From Pseudomonas sp. RIT-PI-q (GTDB taxonomy: Bacteria > Pseudomonadota > Gammaproteobacteria > Pseudomonadales > Pseudomonadaceae): a DNA stretch of 64,000 bases. Shown here piece after piece: positions 54,007 to 63,385 of this stretch (positions are counted from its first letter, which is position 1; each line of letters begins with the position of its first letter). The stretch is from positions 124,001 to 188,000 of the forward strand of contig NZ_LHPC01000054.1 in assembly GCF_001297125.1 (NCBI RefSeq), written 5' to 3'. Position numbers and translations under genes: made by a program. The notes under the pieces were generated by a model, which had not been told where the DNA came from, did no database searches, and was given only the letters and a program-made list of their open reading frames with translations.

Positions 54007-56526
54007 TTACTCGGAAGTGGTCAGGGCATGAGGCATGCCGGGACGTTCAGTGGTTTCGGTGTTTACGGCGCACGCAACAGGGCCCGGCTCAAGCGCCCGT
54101 TCGCGCAGCAGGAAGTACGACAGGGCCGGAATCAGGATCAGCGCCCCGAGCATGTTCCACAGGAACATGAAGGTCAGCAGGATGCCCATGTCGGCCTGGA
54201 ACTTGATCGGCGACCAGACCCAGCACACCACGCCGGCCGCCAGGGTGATGCCCACCAGGCCGACGACCCGACCGGTGAAGGACACGGCGTTGCGGTAAGC
54301 CTGGGACAGCGGCAAGCCCTGACGCTGGAAATGCAGCTGCACGCTGAGCAGGTACAAGGCGTAATCCACGCCAATCCCCACGCCCAAGGCAATCACCGGC
54401 AGGGTCGCGACTTTCACGCCGATGCCCATGGCCACCATCAAGGCTTCACAGAGGATCGAGGTCAGCACCAGCGGCAGCAGGGCCACCAGCGTCGCGCGCC
54501 AGCTGCGGAAGGTGATCAGGCAGAACAGCGTGACCGCTGCGTACACATACAACAGCATGGTGCGGTTGGCTTCACGCACCACGATGTTGGTCGCCGCCTC
54601 GATACCGGCGGTGCCGGCAGCCAGCAGGAAACGGCGATCATCCGTGCTGTTTTCCTGGGCGAACTTGTCGGCAATGGCGACTACAGCATCCAGCGTCTCG
54701 GCCTTGTGGTCCTTGAGAAAGGCAATCACCGGCATCAACGAGCAATCGGTATTGAACAGCTCCGGGGAGTTCACCGAGGCTTGCTGCGCGGCGTAGTTCA
54801 GCACGTCCTGATTGCGCTGGATGCTGTTGAGCTTGGGGTTGCCTTCGTAGGTCCCGGCGGTGATCTGGCGCACGGCATTGACCAGCGACGTCGTCGCCTG
54901 CACGCCCGGGTTCTGCTGCAGTTCCCAGGCCAGGCGGTCGGCGAGGACCAGCGTCTTGTAGCTCAGGCACCCTTCCGGGGCGGTCTTGATCATCACCGCG
55001 AACAGGTCGCTGGACAGCGCGTAATGCTGGGTGATGTAGGCGTTATCGCGGTTGTAGCGCGAGTCGGCACGCAATTCCGGGGCGCCGCTTTCCAGGTCAC
55101 CGATCTTCAGGTTCAGGCTGACCATGAAACCGCCGATGCCCATCAAAATCGCGACCAGCACAGCGCCCGTGGCCCACTTGGCGGTGGTGAAGCGATCGAG
55201 CAGATCCCAGAGCTTGCCGAAGCCTTTATGCTTTTCTGCACGGGTGTCGATTTTCAGCGCGCGTTCGGCAGCCTTGGCGCCAACGCCGACGTAAGACAGC
55301 GCGACCGGCATCAACAACAGCGAAGTAAAGATCAGTACCGCGACACCGATGCTGGCGGTGATCGCCAGGTCCTTGATCACCGGGATATCGATCAGCATCA
55401 GCACCGCAAAGCCCACGGCGTCGGCCAGCAGCGCAGTGACACCGGCGATGAACAGACGGCGAAAGGTGTAGCGCGCGGCGATCAGTTTGTGGGTGCCACG
55501 GGCGATGTCCTGCATGATGCCGTTCATCTTCTGCGCCGCGTGGGACACGCCGATGGCGAAGATCAGGAACGGCACCAGCACCGAGTATGGATCGATCGCA
55601 TAACCCAGCCAGGCAACAATGCCCAGTTGCCAGATCACGGCAATCAGCGAACAGCCGACCACCAACAGGGTGCTGCGCACGCAACGGGTGTAGGCATAAA
55701 TAATCACCAGCGAAGTGATGACGGCCAGGCCGAAAAACATCATCACCTGAATCAGGCCATCGATCAGGTCGCCCATCAACTTGGCGAAGCCAATCACCCG
55801 GACCTTGTACTGGCCCTTGCCCTCCTCCCCTGCCTTGCGCGCTGAGCTGTTACCGGCGAACTCGATCTTGTCGCGCAGCTGTTCTTCAAGCATCTGCGAA
55901 AACGCGTGGTAGTTGATGCGTTGACCGCCCGCTGCGGCCTTGTCCAGCAGCGGCACGATCAGCATGCTCGACTTGTAGTCGCTGGCCACCAGGCTGCCGA
56001 CGATCCCGGCGCGGGAAATGTTCTGGCGCAGCTGCTCGATTTCTTCCGGCTTGCCCTGATAGGTGTCGGGCATCACCGGGCCACCCTGGAAACCGTCCTC
56101 GGTGACCTCGGTCCAGCGCACTGCCGGGCTCCACAATGACTTCATCCAGGCGCGGTCGACGCCCTCAGTGAGGAACAACTGGTCGTTGACCTGTTTAAGC
56201 ACGTCCAGGTAACCGGGGTCGAAGATGTCGCCCTGGGTGTTTTCCACCACCACCCGCACCGAGTTACCCAGACCGCGCAGCGACTGGCGGTTCTCCAGGA
56301 AATTCTGGATATAGGGCTGACTCTGCGGAATCATTTTTTCGAAGCTGGGACGCAGTTCCAGGCGAGTCGCCGCCATGTAGCCCAATACCACGGTGGCCAG
56401 CGCCATCAGCAGCATGAACAGTGGGCGGTAGTTGAACACCAGCCGCTCCAGCCGGTTGCCGGAGTGACTGTCGAAATCACGCAGGTCGCGGATCACCGGC
56501 ATGGCGTCTTGTTTGATATTGCCCAT
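54007..56526 (-). CDS. MMPL-type RND family transporter
   Basis: This 839-residue membrane protein has the RND/MMPL duplicated topology of one helix, a periplasmic domain and five helices, repeated. The first bundle lies around residues 240-410 (LIQVMMFFGLAVITSLVIIY, FLIFAIGVSHAAQKMN) and the second around 620-790 (LPVIALGVGIGVDYALYLLS with an Asp in helix). It resembles HpnN-like lipid transporters rather than drug pumps. It probably moves a hydrophobic substrate and acts with the YCF48-like and DUF1302/DUF1329 proteins encoded upstream. Confidence 0.88.
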   Translation of the reverse strand: MGNIKQDAMPVIRDLRDFDSHSGNRLERLVFNYRPLFMLLMALATVVLGYMAATRLELRPSFEKMIPQSQPYIQNFLENRQSLRGLGNSVRVVVENTQGDIFDPGYLDVLKQVNDQLFLTEGVDRAWMKSLWSPAVRWTEVTEDGFQGGPVMPDTYQGKPEEIEQLRQNISRAGIVGSLVASDYKSSMLIVPLLDKAAAGGQRINYHAFSQMLEEQLRDKIEFAGNSSARKAGEEGKGQYKVRVIGFAKLMGDLIDGLIQVMMFFGLAVITSLVIIYAYTRCVRSTLLVVGCSLIAVIWQLGIVAWLGYAIDPYSVLVPFLIFAIGVSHAAQKMNGIMQDIARGTHKLIAARYTFRRLFIAGVTALLADAVGFAVLMLIDIPVIKDLAITASIGVAVLIFTSLLLMPVALSYVGVGAKAAERALKIDTRAEKHKGFGKLWDLLDRFTTAKWATGAVLVAILMGIGGFMVSLNLKIGDLESGAPELRADSRYNRDNAYITQHYALSSDLFAVMIKTAPEGCLSYKTLVLADRLAWELQQNPGVQATTSLVNAVRQITAGTYEGNPKLNSIQRNQDVLNYAAQQASVNSPELFNTDCSLMPVIAFLKDHKAETLDAVVAIADKFAQENSTDDRRFLLAAGTAGIEAATNIVVREANRTMLLYVYAAVTLFCLITFRSWRATLVALLPLVLTSILCEALMVAMGIGVKVATLPVIALGVGIGVDYALYLLSVQLHFQRQGLPLSQAYRNAVSFTGRVVGLVGITLAAGVVCWVWSPIKFQADMGILLTFMFLWNMLGALILIPALSYFLLRERALEPGPVACAVNTETTERPGMPHALTTSE

Positions 56527-56541
56527 GTCTGGGTTCTCGCT

Positions 56542-57630
56542 CTAAGGGTTCGAGGTCTTGTCGACGGACTCTGTCCGCACACCACGGCTGCCAACCGCCA
56601 CCAGCGCGCCATTGGCGGCGCGGGCGGCGCCGGTCACCGGCGTCGGTCCGGGTCGCGGTATCAGAAGCAGTTGCGCACTCGTGCCCTGGCTGGGCAGCAT
56701 CTGCCCACCTTGGGTGAACAAGCGGTAGTTACTGTTGTCGTCGACAAATCCTGCGGTGATGCTGACGTGCAGGCCGGTTTCAAGCCGAGTCCAGCTGTGA
56801 CCGCTGTCAGTGCTGCGCAGCACGTTGCCGCGCAACCCGTAGACGACCACCTCGCCTGGCTTGCCAAGGACGCCGAAGAAACTGCCCTGATACGGTGTTG
56901 GCACCGCGGCAAAGCGCTGCTCCACGTCATTCCACTTGAGCAACAGGCCCTGCTCCCCGGCGATGTACAAACCGTCGCCGGTCGAGGCGATCGCGTTGAG
57001 GTGGAAACCTTGCGGGTTGTCGGTCCGGTCCTGAAAAGGCGTCCAGCTCTGGCCGCCGTCTTCGGTGCGCAGGATCAGGTTGAACACACCGACCACGTAA
57101 CCGAGCTTGTCGTTGGCGAACCAGACGTCAAGCAAGGGTTTGTCTGCGCCCTGCTCTGTCAGGCGCTGACCTTCGGCGGCCAGCAACGGCCATTGCTCGT
57201 TGCCGGGTTCGGCAGCGGCCAACGCCGAGTAATGCTTGACCAGCAAGTCGCCGATCTGGCGGCCATCCAGTTGTTTATGCCAGGTCAGCCCGGCGTCGCT
57301 GCTGTGCAACACCACGCCGTCGTTGCCGACTGCCCAGCCCTGCAGGGCAGAGGGGAAGTTCACCGCACTGAGGTCCGCGCTCACCGGCACAGCGGCTTGT
57401 TGCCAGCGTTTGCCGGCATCATCGGAATAGAGAATGTGCCCACGCTGCCCGACGGCGACCAGTCGGTCCCCGGCGCGAGCCATGCCGGACAACGGGCTGC
57501 TGACGGCCAGGGTACTGGCTCTGGCGGGCAGGTCCAGTACGTCGATGTAACCCGACGCCTGTGAGACGCCCTGCACCAAGACAATCAAGGCGCCCAGCGC
57601 CAGCTGCAGGTACTTTTTGTACGAACACAT
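56542..57630 (-). CDS. YCF48/BNR-repeat beta-propeller protein, exported
   Basis: This 362-residue protein has a signal peptide (YLQLALGALIVLVQGVSQAS). It contains several Asp-box-like propeller repeats such as LYSDDAGKRWQQ, LHSSDAGLTWHKQ, LRTEDGGQSWTPF and LRSTDSGHSWTRL. The repeats resemble the photosystem assembly factor Ycf48, which here must have another partner. It lies 15 bp before the MMPL-type gene behind GAGGACG, and such propellers are regularly encoded beside MMPL proteins, so it may be a periplasmic accessory subunit. Confidence 0.87.
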   Translation of the reverse strand: MCSYKKYLQLALGALIVLVQGVSQASGYIDVLDLPARASTLAVSSPLSGMARAGDRLVAVGQRGHILYSDDAGKRWQQAAVPVSADLSAVNFPSALQGWAVGNDGVVLHSSDAGLTWHKQLDGRQIGDLLVKHYSALAAAEPGNEQWPLLAAEGQRLTEQGADKPLLDVWFANDKLGYVVGVFNLILRTEDGGQSWTPFQDRTDNPQGFHLNAIASTGDGLYIAGEQGLLLKWNDVEQRFAAVPTPYQGSFFGVLGKPGEVVVYGLRGNVLRSTDSGHSWTRLETGLHVSITAGFVDDNSNYRLFTQGGQMLPSQGTSAQLLLIPRPGPTPVTGAARAANGALVAVGSRGVRTESVDKTSNP

Positions 57631-57697
57631 ACCGCGTCCTCTTGGGAAAACCGCGTCGAGGCACACTTGCGTGTGCCTGACGTGCAGGTCATGCCGC

Positions 57698-57799
57698 TGT
57701 AGGAGCGAGCTTGCTCGCGATGGTCGTGAATGATTACGCGTGCTGTCTGGATGCCCGCGTCGCCCTCTGGTCCATCGCGAGCAAGCTCGCTCCTACAGT
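57698..57799. repeat. REPIN between DUF1329 and YCF48-like genes
   Basis: Arms CTGTAGGAGCGAGCTTGCTC and GAGCAAGCTCGCTCCTACAG enclose a spacer sharing GATTACGCGTGCTGTCTGGA, in the opposite orientation, with the element at 19201-19302. It may attenuate transcription or processing between the outer-membrane genes and the transporter genes. Confidence 0.8.
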
Positions 57800-57829
57800 G
57801 GATCGTGCGAGCGTTTGCTTGCGGTTGGC

Positions 57830-59188
57830 TCAGCGAATGCCGCTACCAGCCAGGGACTCCGGCGACCACTGCGCCTTCGAGAGCGGATCGATGTACTTGA
57901 TGCCGCCGTAAGGGCCCACCACACCGTTGATGTTGTAGGAGCCACCGACCAGGTCGTAGATCATGAAGGGCGTGGAGTCCGGGACTTGCTTGTCGTAGCT
58001 CTGGCTGAGGAACGCGAAGGAACCACGGTAGAGCTGGCCACGAGCGTCGTACTGATCGGAGGCGACAGCGCTCCAGCTGTCTTCATCGAGGTAGAAGCGA
58101 CGCTTCTGATAGATGTGCCGCGCACCGGCCTTGAGGTTGCCCTCCACCACCCAGACGCGGTGTTTTTCCCAGCGCACAAAGTCCGAGGCCAAGTGATTGG
58201 GCGTGGTCAGCGACTTCGGATCCTGCGCGTAGGTCAGCTTGTAGGTGTTGTAGGGCACGATCATTTCCTGCTTGCCCACCAGCTTCCAGTCGTAGCGGTC
58301 CAGTGCACCGTTGAACACGAACACATCGTCATAGGTGCCAGCGCCAGCGGTGCCGGGGTTAGGCGTGTCGTAGGCCAGGTTCGGTGCCAGCTTGACTCGA
58401 CGCTGACCCGGCAGGTATTGCCAGGCGCGGCGCGGCTGCTGCAACGGGTTGGCGGCGTCCTTGAGCATCACCGCTTCACCGGCCCGGCGCGCAGGGCCGG
58501 TGTAGGACAGCTTCATCTGGTAGTAGACGTCGGCGCTGCTGATCGGCTGTGCCAGGTTCTCGTAGATCGGATAGGAAATGAACGCCTGCCCGGTGGTTGC
58601 CAGGCTCGGCACGCCAGCGGAATCGACGTTCCAGGAGTCGTACTTGGAGTTGATGTTCACGCCCTGATAACGCAACAGGAAGTTCCACATCGCTTCGTTG
58701 CCCGATTGCGGAATCGGGAATGGCACGCCCGGCAGCACGTTGTCGATGGCCAACCCGCCTTCGAGGGATTTGGCCTCGGTGGCGTTTTTCACGCCGTTGT
58801 CGAGCACCGCCTTGGGCAGCGCCACCGTGCGGTGGGTAGGATAGACATTCACATGGAAACTCGGGAAGCGCTTGGCCAGTTCCACGGTGGTCGCCGTCAG
58901 GGCGCCCTTGTATTGATCGACGTTCTTGCCGTCGATCACCAGCAGCGGTTTTTCATCGGCGAACGGGTCCGGGCGCATGCTGTCGCCGGCTTTGAAACTG
59001 GCCGGCGGCGTAATCAGGCCACCGGCATAAGCGGGAATGGAGCCGTCGGCATTGCCAGCCTTTTCAGCACCGACCAGCGTCAGGCTGCTGCCCAGTTTCG
59101 CCGCCTCCTGAGTGGAGACAGCGGCCTGCGCCTGGGCAGCGATGACCATGGCCAGCGAGGTGGCCAACACGGTGTGTACGAATTTCAT
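57830..59188 (-). CDS. DUF1329 outer-membrane-lipoprotein-sorting-like protein
   Basis: This 452-residue protein has a signal peptide (MKFVHTVLATSLAMVIAAQA, cut near AQA). Its mature start VSTQEAAKLGSSLTLVGAEK is typical of DUF1329. The remainder is rich in beta strands, consistent with the family's LolB-like hydrophobic-ligand fold. It is translated from AGGAG and lies 41 bp after the DUF1302 gene. The two families nearly always travel together and probably handle a hydrophobic compound in the periplasm or outer membrane. Confidence 0.9.
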   Translation of the reverse strand: MKFVHTVLATSLAMVIAAQAQAAVSTQEAAKLGSSLTLVGAEKAGNADGSIPAYAGGLITPPASFKAGDSMRPDPFADEKPLLVIDGKNVDQYKGALTATTVELAKRFPSFHVNVYPTHRTVALPKAVLDNGVKNATEAKSLEGGLAIDNVLPGVPFPIPQSGNEAMWNFLLRYQGVNINSKYDSWNVDSAGVPSLATTGQAFISYPIYENLAQPISSADVYYQMKLSYTGPARRAGEAVMLKDAANPLQQPRRAWQYLPGQRRVKLAPNLAYDTPNPGTAGAGTYDDVFVFNGALDRYDWKLVGKQEMIVPYNTYKLTYAQDPKSLTTPNHLASDFVRWEKHRVWVVEGNLKAGARHIYQKRRFYLDEDSWSAVASDQYDARGQLYRGSFAFLSQSYDKQVPDSTPFMIYDLVGGSYNINGVVGPYGGIKYIDPLSKAQWSPESLAGSGIR

Positions 59189-59229
59189 CTTGTTATTCTC
59201 CTGCTTGCATCGAGCAAGCCAGTGATGAA

Positions 59230-61242
59230 TCAAAAAGTGGTTTTCATCGTCAGGTAAACAGCGCCACGGTCCTCGGTCGTGGCACCACCACCGGAGAAGG
59301 CCGAGTAGCCACCGGCGTAACAGGCGTAGTTTTCGTTGCCGCTGAAGGCGTTCGGCGTGGAGCCGTCACCGCTGCCCGCAGCCGCCGCGCCGGTACTCGA
59401 ACCGCTGACGTTGCACTTGTCGGTTTTGCCGAAGGAGTCCACGTACTTCAGGTCGACAAAGTATTTGTTGTACACAACGGCACCGACGCCGAGGGCGTAG
59501 TTGCCGGTGTCCTTGGCACCGCCACCGGACACCGGTGACACGCCGGCAAGGCCGACGTTGACCGACATCGGTGCGTTGAGGTCGACACCGGGGAACACCT
59601 GATACCAGGTCGGTGTGAAGTTGACCGCGACGCCCCAGTTGTCCCGGGTCGGCTGGTCGATACCGCGATAGGTGTCCTTGCCTTTGTAGAGCGCTTCGTT
59701 CTTGCTATCGAGCTTGAGCAGGTTGCTGTAGTACAGCTCGCCAAGCAGGCTGGCCGAATCGAAAAGCGGTGTTTTCGACAGGGTCATCAGGCCGTTGAGC
59801 GTCCAGTGCAGCGTGTCGCCGGTGGCGCTCATGCTGTCGCCCTTTTCCGGGGTGTCGTAGATCACGCCGGTCGCGGCGGTACGCGCTGGCAACAATCCCA
59901 GACCGGCACCCAAGCCCAGTGGACTGGTGGAGCTGACAATCGCCGGAATACTGGCCAGCGGCATGTTGTGGCGGATGTTCAGGTCCGAGCCCACGCTCAC
60001 CCCGCCCACGTCCTTGGACAGGCTCAGGCCGACGATATGAATGTTGTCGGCATAGGCCAATTGATAGGTGCTGCTGCTCAGCGAGTTGAGGGTGTTGACC
60101 ACGGCAGGCACCAGCCCTGCCGGCGGGGTTCCGTTCGGATTCGCCGAGGTCAGGCCGGTAGCGTTCAACCAGGCTTGCGGCAGGATTTCCGAGGTGTTGC
60201 GGTAGTAAACGCCGAGGGTTCCGTCCAGCCAGGCCGGCGACCACTTGGCCATCACGCCCCAGTCGCCGCGCTTGTCCGGTGTCAGGTCGTGGCCACGACG
60301 CACGTTGGTCAAGCCGTTGCACGGTGCCAGGCCACAACCCAGCGGGCTGCCCGGAACCACGGCGTTGGTGTTGCCCAACAGGAACGATTGCGCACCGAAG
60401 CCCACCAGATCAGAGCCGCCGTAGTAGGTTCCCGCCTCGGGCAGACGCGCGGCGTCCCAGTCCAGGAAGTACTGCGCGCCGATGGTCAATTCCGGGTTGA
60501 TGGTGAACGACATCGACAGCTGATTGCGTGGGACGAACAGTTCCTTGGCTTCGGTCCCCGGCGATGCCGCCAGTTTGGCCAGGTCCAGGCCGGACTGGCC
60601 GTAGCTGATCGAGTGCACCGGGTTGAGGATGGTCTCGCCCCAAAACACGTTGTGCTGGCCAGCCTTGACGCTGAGCATCGATTCCTCGCCCACTTCGGTG
60701 CTGTAGAACACGAACGCATCGAGGATTTCGCCGGACGGACCGGTGTAGTAACGCTGGGCGTAGTTGCTCAGGTGCGGGCTGCCATTGCCGACGTTGTCAT
60801 TGGTGACCCCGGCCAGGCGCGGGTCGTTGGCAACCAGGCCCGATGTCGAGCCGTTGCCGTTGACGAACGGATTGGAATTGGAACCGGTGTTCTCGTAGGC
60901 CTTGTCGTACCAGGTGGCGGCGCTGACGCGAAAGCCCATGCTGTTTTTGTAGACCACATCCATCTCGGTCAACAGATCGATACGGTTGGTGATGTTGGTC
61001 CCGGCCTTGCGGAAGTTGTAGTCGCCGTCGTTGTTGTTCGGTGTACCCAACATGCGTTTGTCGGCGCTTTCGGTGCGCACGCCGTAGTTGTACTTGACGG
61101 TGTTATCGAAACGGGCGGTCCAGTCCGGGTTGCCCGTATCCAGTTCGACCGCATGGGCTGTCGGCAGGCTGGCGGCCAGGATCGCCGAGGCCAGCAAGGT
61201 GTAGCGCGAGGGTACGAACCGATGACTCTTATTGTTGTGCAT
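59230..61242 (-). CDS. DUF1302 outer-membrane protein
   Basis: This 670-residue protein has a signal peptide (LLASAILAASLPTAHA). The N-terminal block VELDTGNPDWTARFDNTVKY is typical of DUF1302, and the C-terminal YLTMKTTF ends in the terminal Phe needed for outer-membrane barrel assembly. The long beta-rich body fits a porin-like channel. It is the first gene of the cluster, behind GGAGACAACGCA. It is known to be paired with DUF1329 in loci for hydrophobic-compound use; the substrate here is unknown. Confidence 0.9.
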   Translation of the reverse strand: MHNNKSHRFVPSRYTLLASAILAASLPTAHAVELDTGNPDWTARFDNTVKYNYGVRTESADKRMLGTPNNNDGDYNFRKAGTNITNRIDLLTEMDVVYKNSMGFRVSAATWYDKAYENTGSNSNPFVNGNGSTSGLVANDPRLAGVTNDNVGNGSPHLSNYAQRYYTGPSGEILDAFVFYSTEVGEESMLSVKAGQHNVFWGETILNPVHSISYGQSGLDLAKLAASPGTEAKELFVPRNQLSMSFTINPELTIGAQYFLDWDAARLPEAGTYYGGSDLVGFGAQSFLLGNTNAVVPGSPLGCGLAPCNGLTNVRRGHDLTPDKRGDWGVMAKWSPAWLDGTLGVYYRNTSEILPQAWLNATGLTSANPNGTPPAGLVPAVVNTLNSLSSSTYQLAYADNIHIVGLSLSKDVGGVSVGSDLNIRHNMPLASIPAIVSSTSPLGLGAGLGLLPARTAATGVIYDTPEKGDSMSATGDTLHWTLNGLMTLSKTPLFDSASLLGELYYSNLLKLDSKNEALYKGKDTYRGIDQPTRDNWGVAVNFTPTWYQVFPGVDLNAPMSVNVGLAGVSPVSGGGAKDTGNYALGVGAVVYNKYFVDLKYVDSFGKTDKCNVSGSSTGAAAAGSGDGSTPNAFSGNENYACYAGGYSAFSGGGATTEDRGAVYLTMKTTF

Positions 61243-61369
61243 TGCGTTGTCTCCGCCTTTTTGTATTTGTTTTAAGCGCAGCCGCCCTCACGCACGCCCT
61301 TGTTCCAGGGGTTACGTTTTCAGAGATGAGGGCAATGACCGGATGGCTTGCGACCAGCCGGCGTCTGAA

Positions 61370-61936
61370 CTATCGATCCAGCTGTTGAATAAGTGCTTCG
61401 GCCTGTGGCCAGGCGCCGTAACCGGCCGCCGGGTTTAGATGGCCGACATCGCCCAGGTTGAGCAATTCGCTGCCCCAGCCTTCAGCCATGCGAGTCACGG
61501 CCTGCAAGCTGGCCAGGTGATCGTTGGTGCTGGCCGCCACCAGGCTGCGAAACGGCAGCGGGCCTTCAGGCAGGGGATCCCAGCCGTGGGTGCGCAACGT
61601 TTCAGGGGATGGGTAGCCTTGCGGCCAGGTGGCATGAAGATCCGGCGGCGCGGCCAGCAGCGCACCCTTGATCGGGCGACTGTGTTGCGCCGCCCAGTGC
61701 GCGACCATCAACACACCGGCACTGTGCGCCACCAGAATCACCGGGCCGTCGATCTGCTCCAGCGCGTGCTGGATTGCCCGGACACGGGCGGCGCAATCGA
61801 GCTTGTCGGTTTCAAGTGGCGCAACGCTACGTACGTTGCTCAAGCGAGCCTCAAGCAGCGTTTGCCAATGTTCGGCAACGTGCTCGCGCAGGCCCGGGAC
61901 GATCAGAACGGTTGCGGCTGTTTGCAGTTTGTTCAC
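61370..61936 (-). CDS. RBBP9/YdeN-type serine hydrolase
   Basis: This 188-residue small alpha/beta hydrolase starts at GTG 61936 behind GAAGG. It begins VLIVPGLREHVAEHWQTLLE, with the nucleophile elbow LVAHSAGVLMVAHWA near residue 72. The acid residue is in AASTNDHLASLQAV and the catalytic His in LGDVGHLNPAAGYG. The fold matches RBBP9/YdeN serine hydrolases of unknown substrate. It follows the same strand as the DUF1302 cluster, 127 bp upstream of it, and may be part of it. Confidence 0.88.
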   Translation of the reverse strand: MNKLQTAATVLIVPGLREHVAEHWQTLLEARLSNVRSVAPLETDKLDCAARVRAIQHALEQIDGPVILVAHSAGVLMVAHWAAQHSRPIKGALLAAPPDLHATWPQGYPSPETLRTHGWDPLPEGPLPFRSLVAASTNDHLASLQAVTRMAEGWGSELLNLGDVGHLNPAAGYGAWPQAEALIQQLDR

Positions 61937-62289
61937 TTGAATACCTTCGGCTTCTCGGTGATCGACTGGCTCTGTGGCCAGACTCTTCTTGTAGTGTCGA
62001 CATTAAAGAGCCCCCACCCGACGCGCTTTTCATTCGACGTCAGTGACTTTTCTTTTCATGACAGATTGACGGGTAACGGAGGGACGCGACCGCTGGTCGA
62101 AAAACCCGCCGGGCGCGCTGCAGGCCACTGTAATCAATGCGTGGGCGATAATTGATCGCTGCTGAAGTAGTCAAGAGGCGCTGACCTGGCTGCCTGTCAC
62201 CGCACGCCTGGCAACTATTCAATCGATGACGTGCTGGCTATAGTCGCCACGCTTGTTTCCATCGCCACCGGCCCAGGGAAGAACCTCGC
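61937..62289. promoter_or_regulatory. Divergent intergenic region, hydrolase/AraC genes
   Basis: This is about 350 bp without a gene. It should hold the promoters of the serine hydrolase and the AraC regulator. I see no long repeat or clear operator. Confidence 0.35.
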
Positions 62290-63315
62290 ATGACCAAGCT
62301 TGTTCGCGCCGCCGTCCTGACCAACTACCTGGAGGTCACCCAGTACCTGGGGTTCAATCCGCGCGATGTGCTGGAGGCCGTCGGCTTGAGCAAAGCGCAG
62401 CTGCAAGCCCCCGAGCACCGTATTCCCATCGATTCCGCCGTGCGGCTGCTGGAGGAGTCGGCTGCGGCCAGCGGCTGCCAGAGCTTCGGCCTGAGCATGG
62501 CCGAGTCGCGCCAGCTCTCGGACTTCGGCGTGGTCAGTCTGCTGCTCACGCACCAGCGCACGCTGCGTGATGCCTTGCAGGTGGTGGTCAACTACCGGCA
62601 TCTGATGAACGACTCGCTGGCAATCTTCATCGAAGAGGCCGGCAAGATGGTGATCATTCGTGAAGAGGTGGTCACCGAATCGCCGATGCCCTGCCGCCAG
62701 GCCAATGAACTGGCCATCGGCGTGATGTTCCGCCTCTGCGCAGCCCTGCTCGGTGCGCACTGGCATCCCTACAGCGTCAATTTCACCCACCAACCGCCGG
62801 ACAGCCTGCAACTGCATCGTCGCCTGTTCGGCTGCAAGCTGGAGTTCGGCAGCGAGTTCAACGGCATTGTCTGCCCCGATGCCAGCCTCGACATCACCAA
62901 CCCTCATGCCGACCCGGCCATGGCGCGCTACGCGCAAAGCTACCTTGACTCGCTGCAGGGTCACGAAGGACCGTCGATTCTGTTTGAGGTCCGCAAAGCG
63001 ATTTACCTGCTATTGCCGATGGGCCGCGCCACGATCGAGCAGATTGCCCAGACCCAGGGCATGAACGTACGCACCCTGCAGCGTCGCCTCAAGGACGATG
63101 GTTGTGCCTTCAATGACCTGATCAACGACGTGCGCCGCGATCTGGTGCTGCGCTATTTGGAGAACCCGAGCTACTCGCTGGGCCGGATCGCCGACATGCT
63201 CGGCTACTCCATGGCGAGCTCCTTCACACGCTGGTTCATCGCCCAATTCGGCATGCCGCCGGCCGCCTGGCGCAGTACGCATAAACAGCCCGGTGTAACC
63301 CCTAAGCAGCCCTGA
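62290..63315 (+). CDS. AraC-family transcriptional regulator
   Basis: This 341-residue regulator has an N-terminal Arabinose_bd/ligand domain (LTNYLEVTQYLGFNPRDVLE, then SDFGVVSLLLTHQRTLRDAL) and a C-terminal AraC helix-turn-helix pair. The pair is seen as TIEQIAQTQGMNVRTLQRRL and YSLGRIADMLGYSMASSFTR, ending FGMPPAAWR. This OruR/OleR-like subgroup often activates adjacent catabolic genes. It is divergent from the hydrolase and DUF1302 cluster, which it probably controls. AGGGAAG precedes the ATG. Confidence 0.93.
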   Translation: MTKLVRAAVLTNYLEVTQYLGFNPRDVLEAVGLSKAQLQAPEHRIPIDSAVRLLEESAAASGCQSFGLSMAESRQLSDFGVVSLLLTHQRTLRDALQVVVNYRHLMNDSLAIFIEEAGKMVIIREEVVTESPMPCRQANELAIGVMFRLCAALLGAHWHPYSVNFTHQPPDSLQLHRRLFGCKLEFGSEFNGIVCPDASLDITNPHADPAMARYAQSYLDSLQGHEGPSILFEVRKAIYLLLPMGRATIEQIAQTQGMNVRTLQRRLKDDGCAFNDLINDVRRDLVLRYLENPSYSLGRIADMLGYSMASSFTRWFIAQFGMPPAAWRSTHKQPGVTPKQP

Positions 63316-63385
63316 TAACGCAGCAAAAAAAAACGGCGACTGCTGGTACAGTCGCCGCAAAAAATTGATGTGGACCCCGAAATCC

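Noticed and set aside
54028..55845. 605-codon plus-strand frame
   Set aside because: It is the complement of the MMPL-type gene; it is His/Gln/Arg-rich with no signal or domain.
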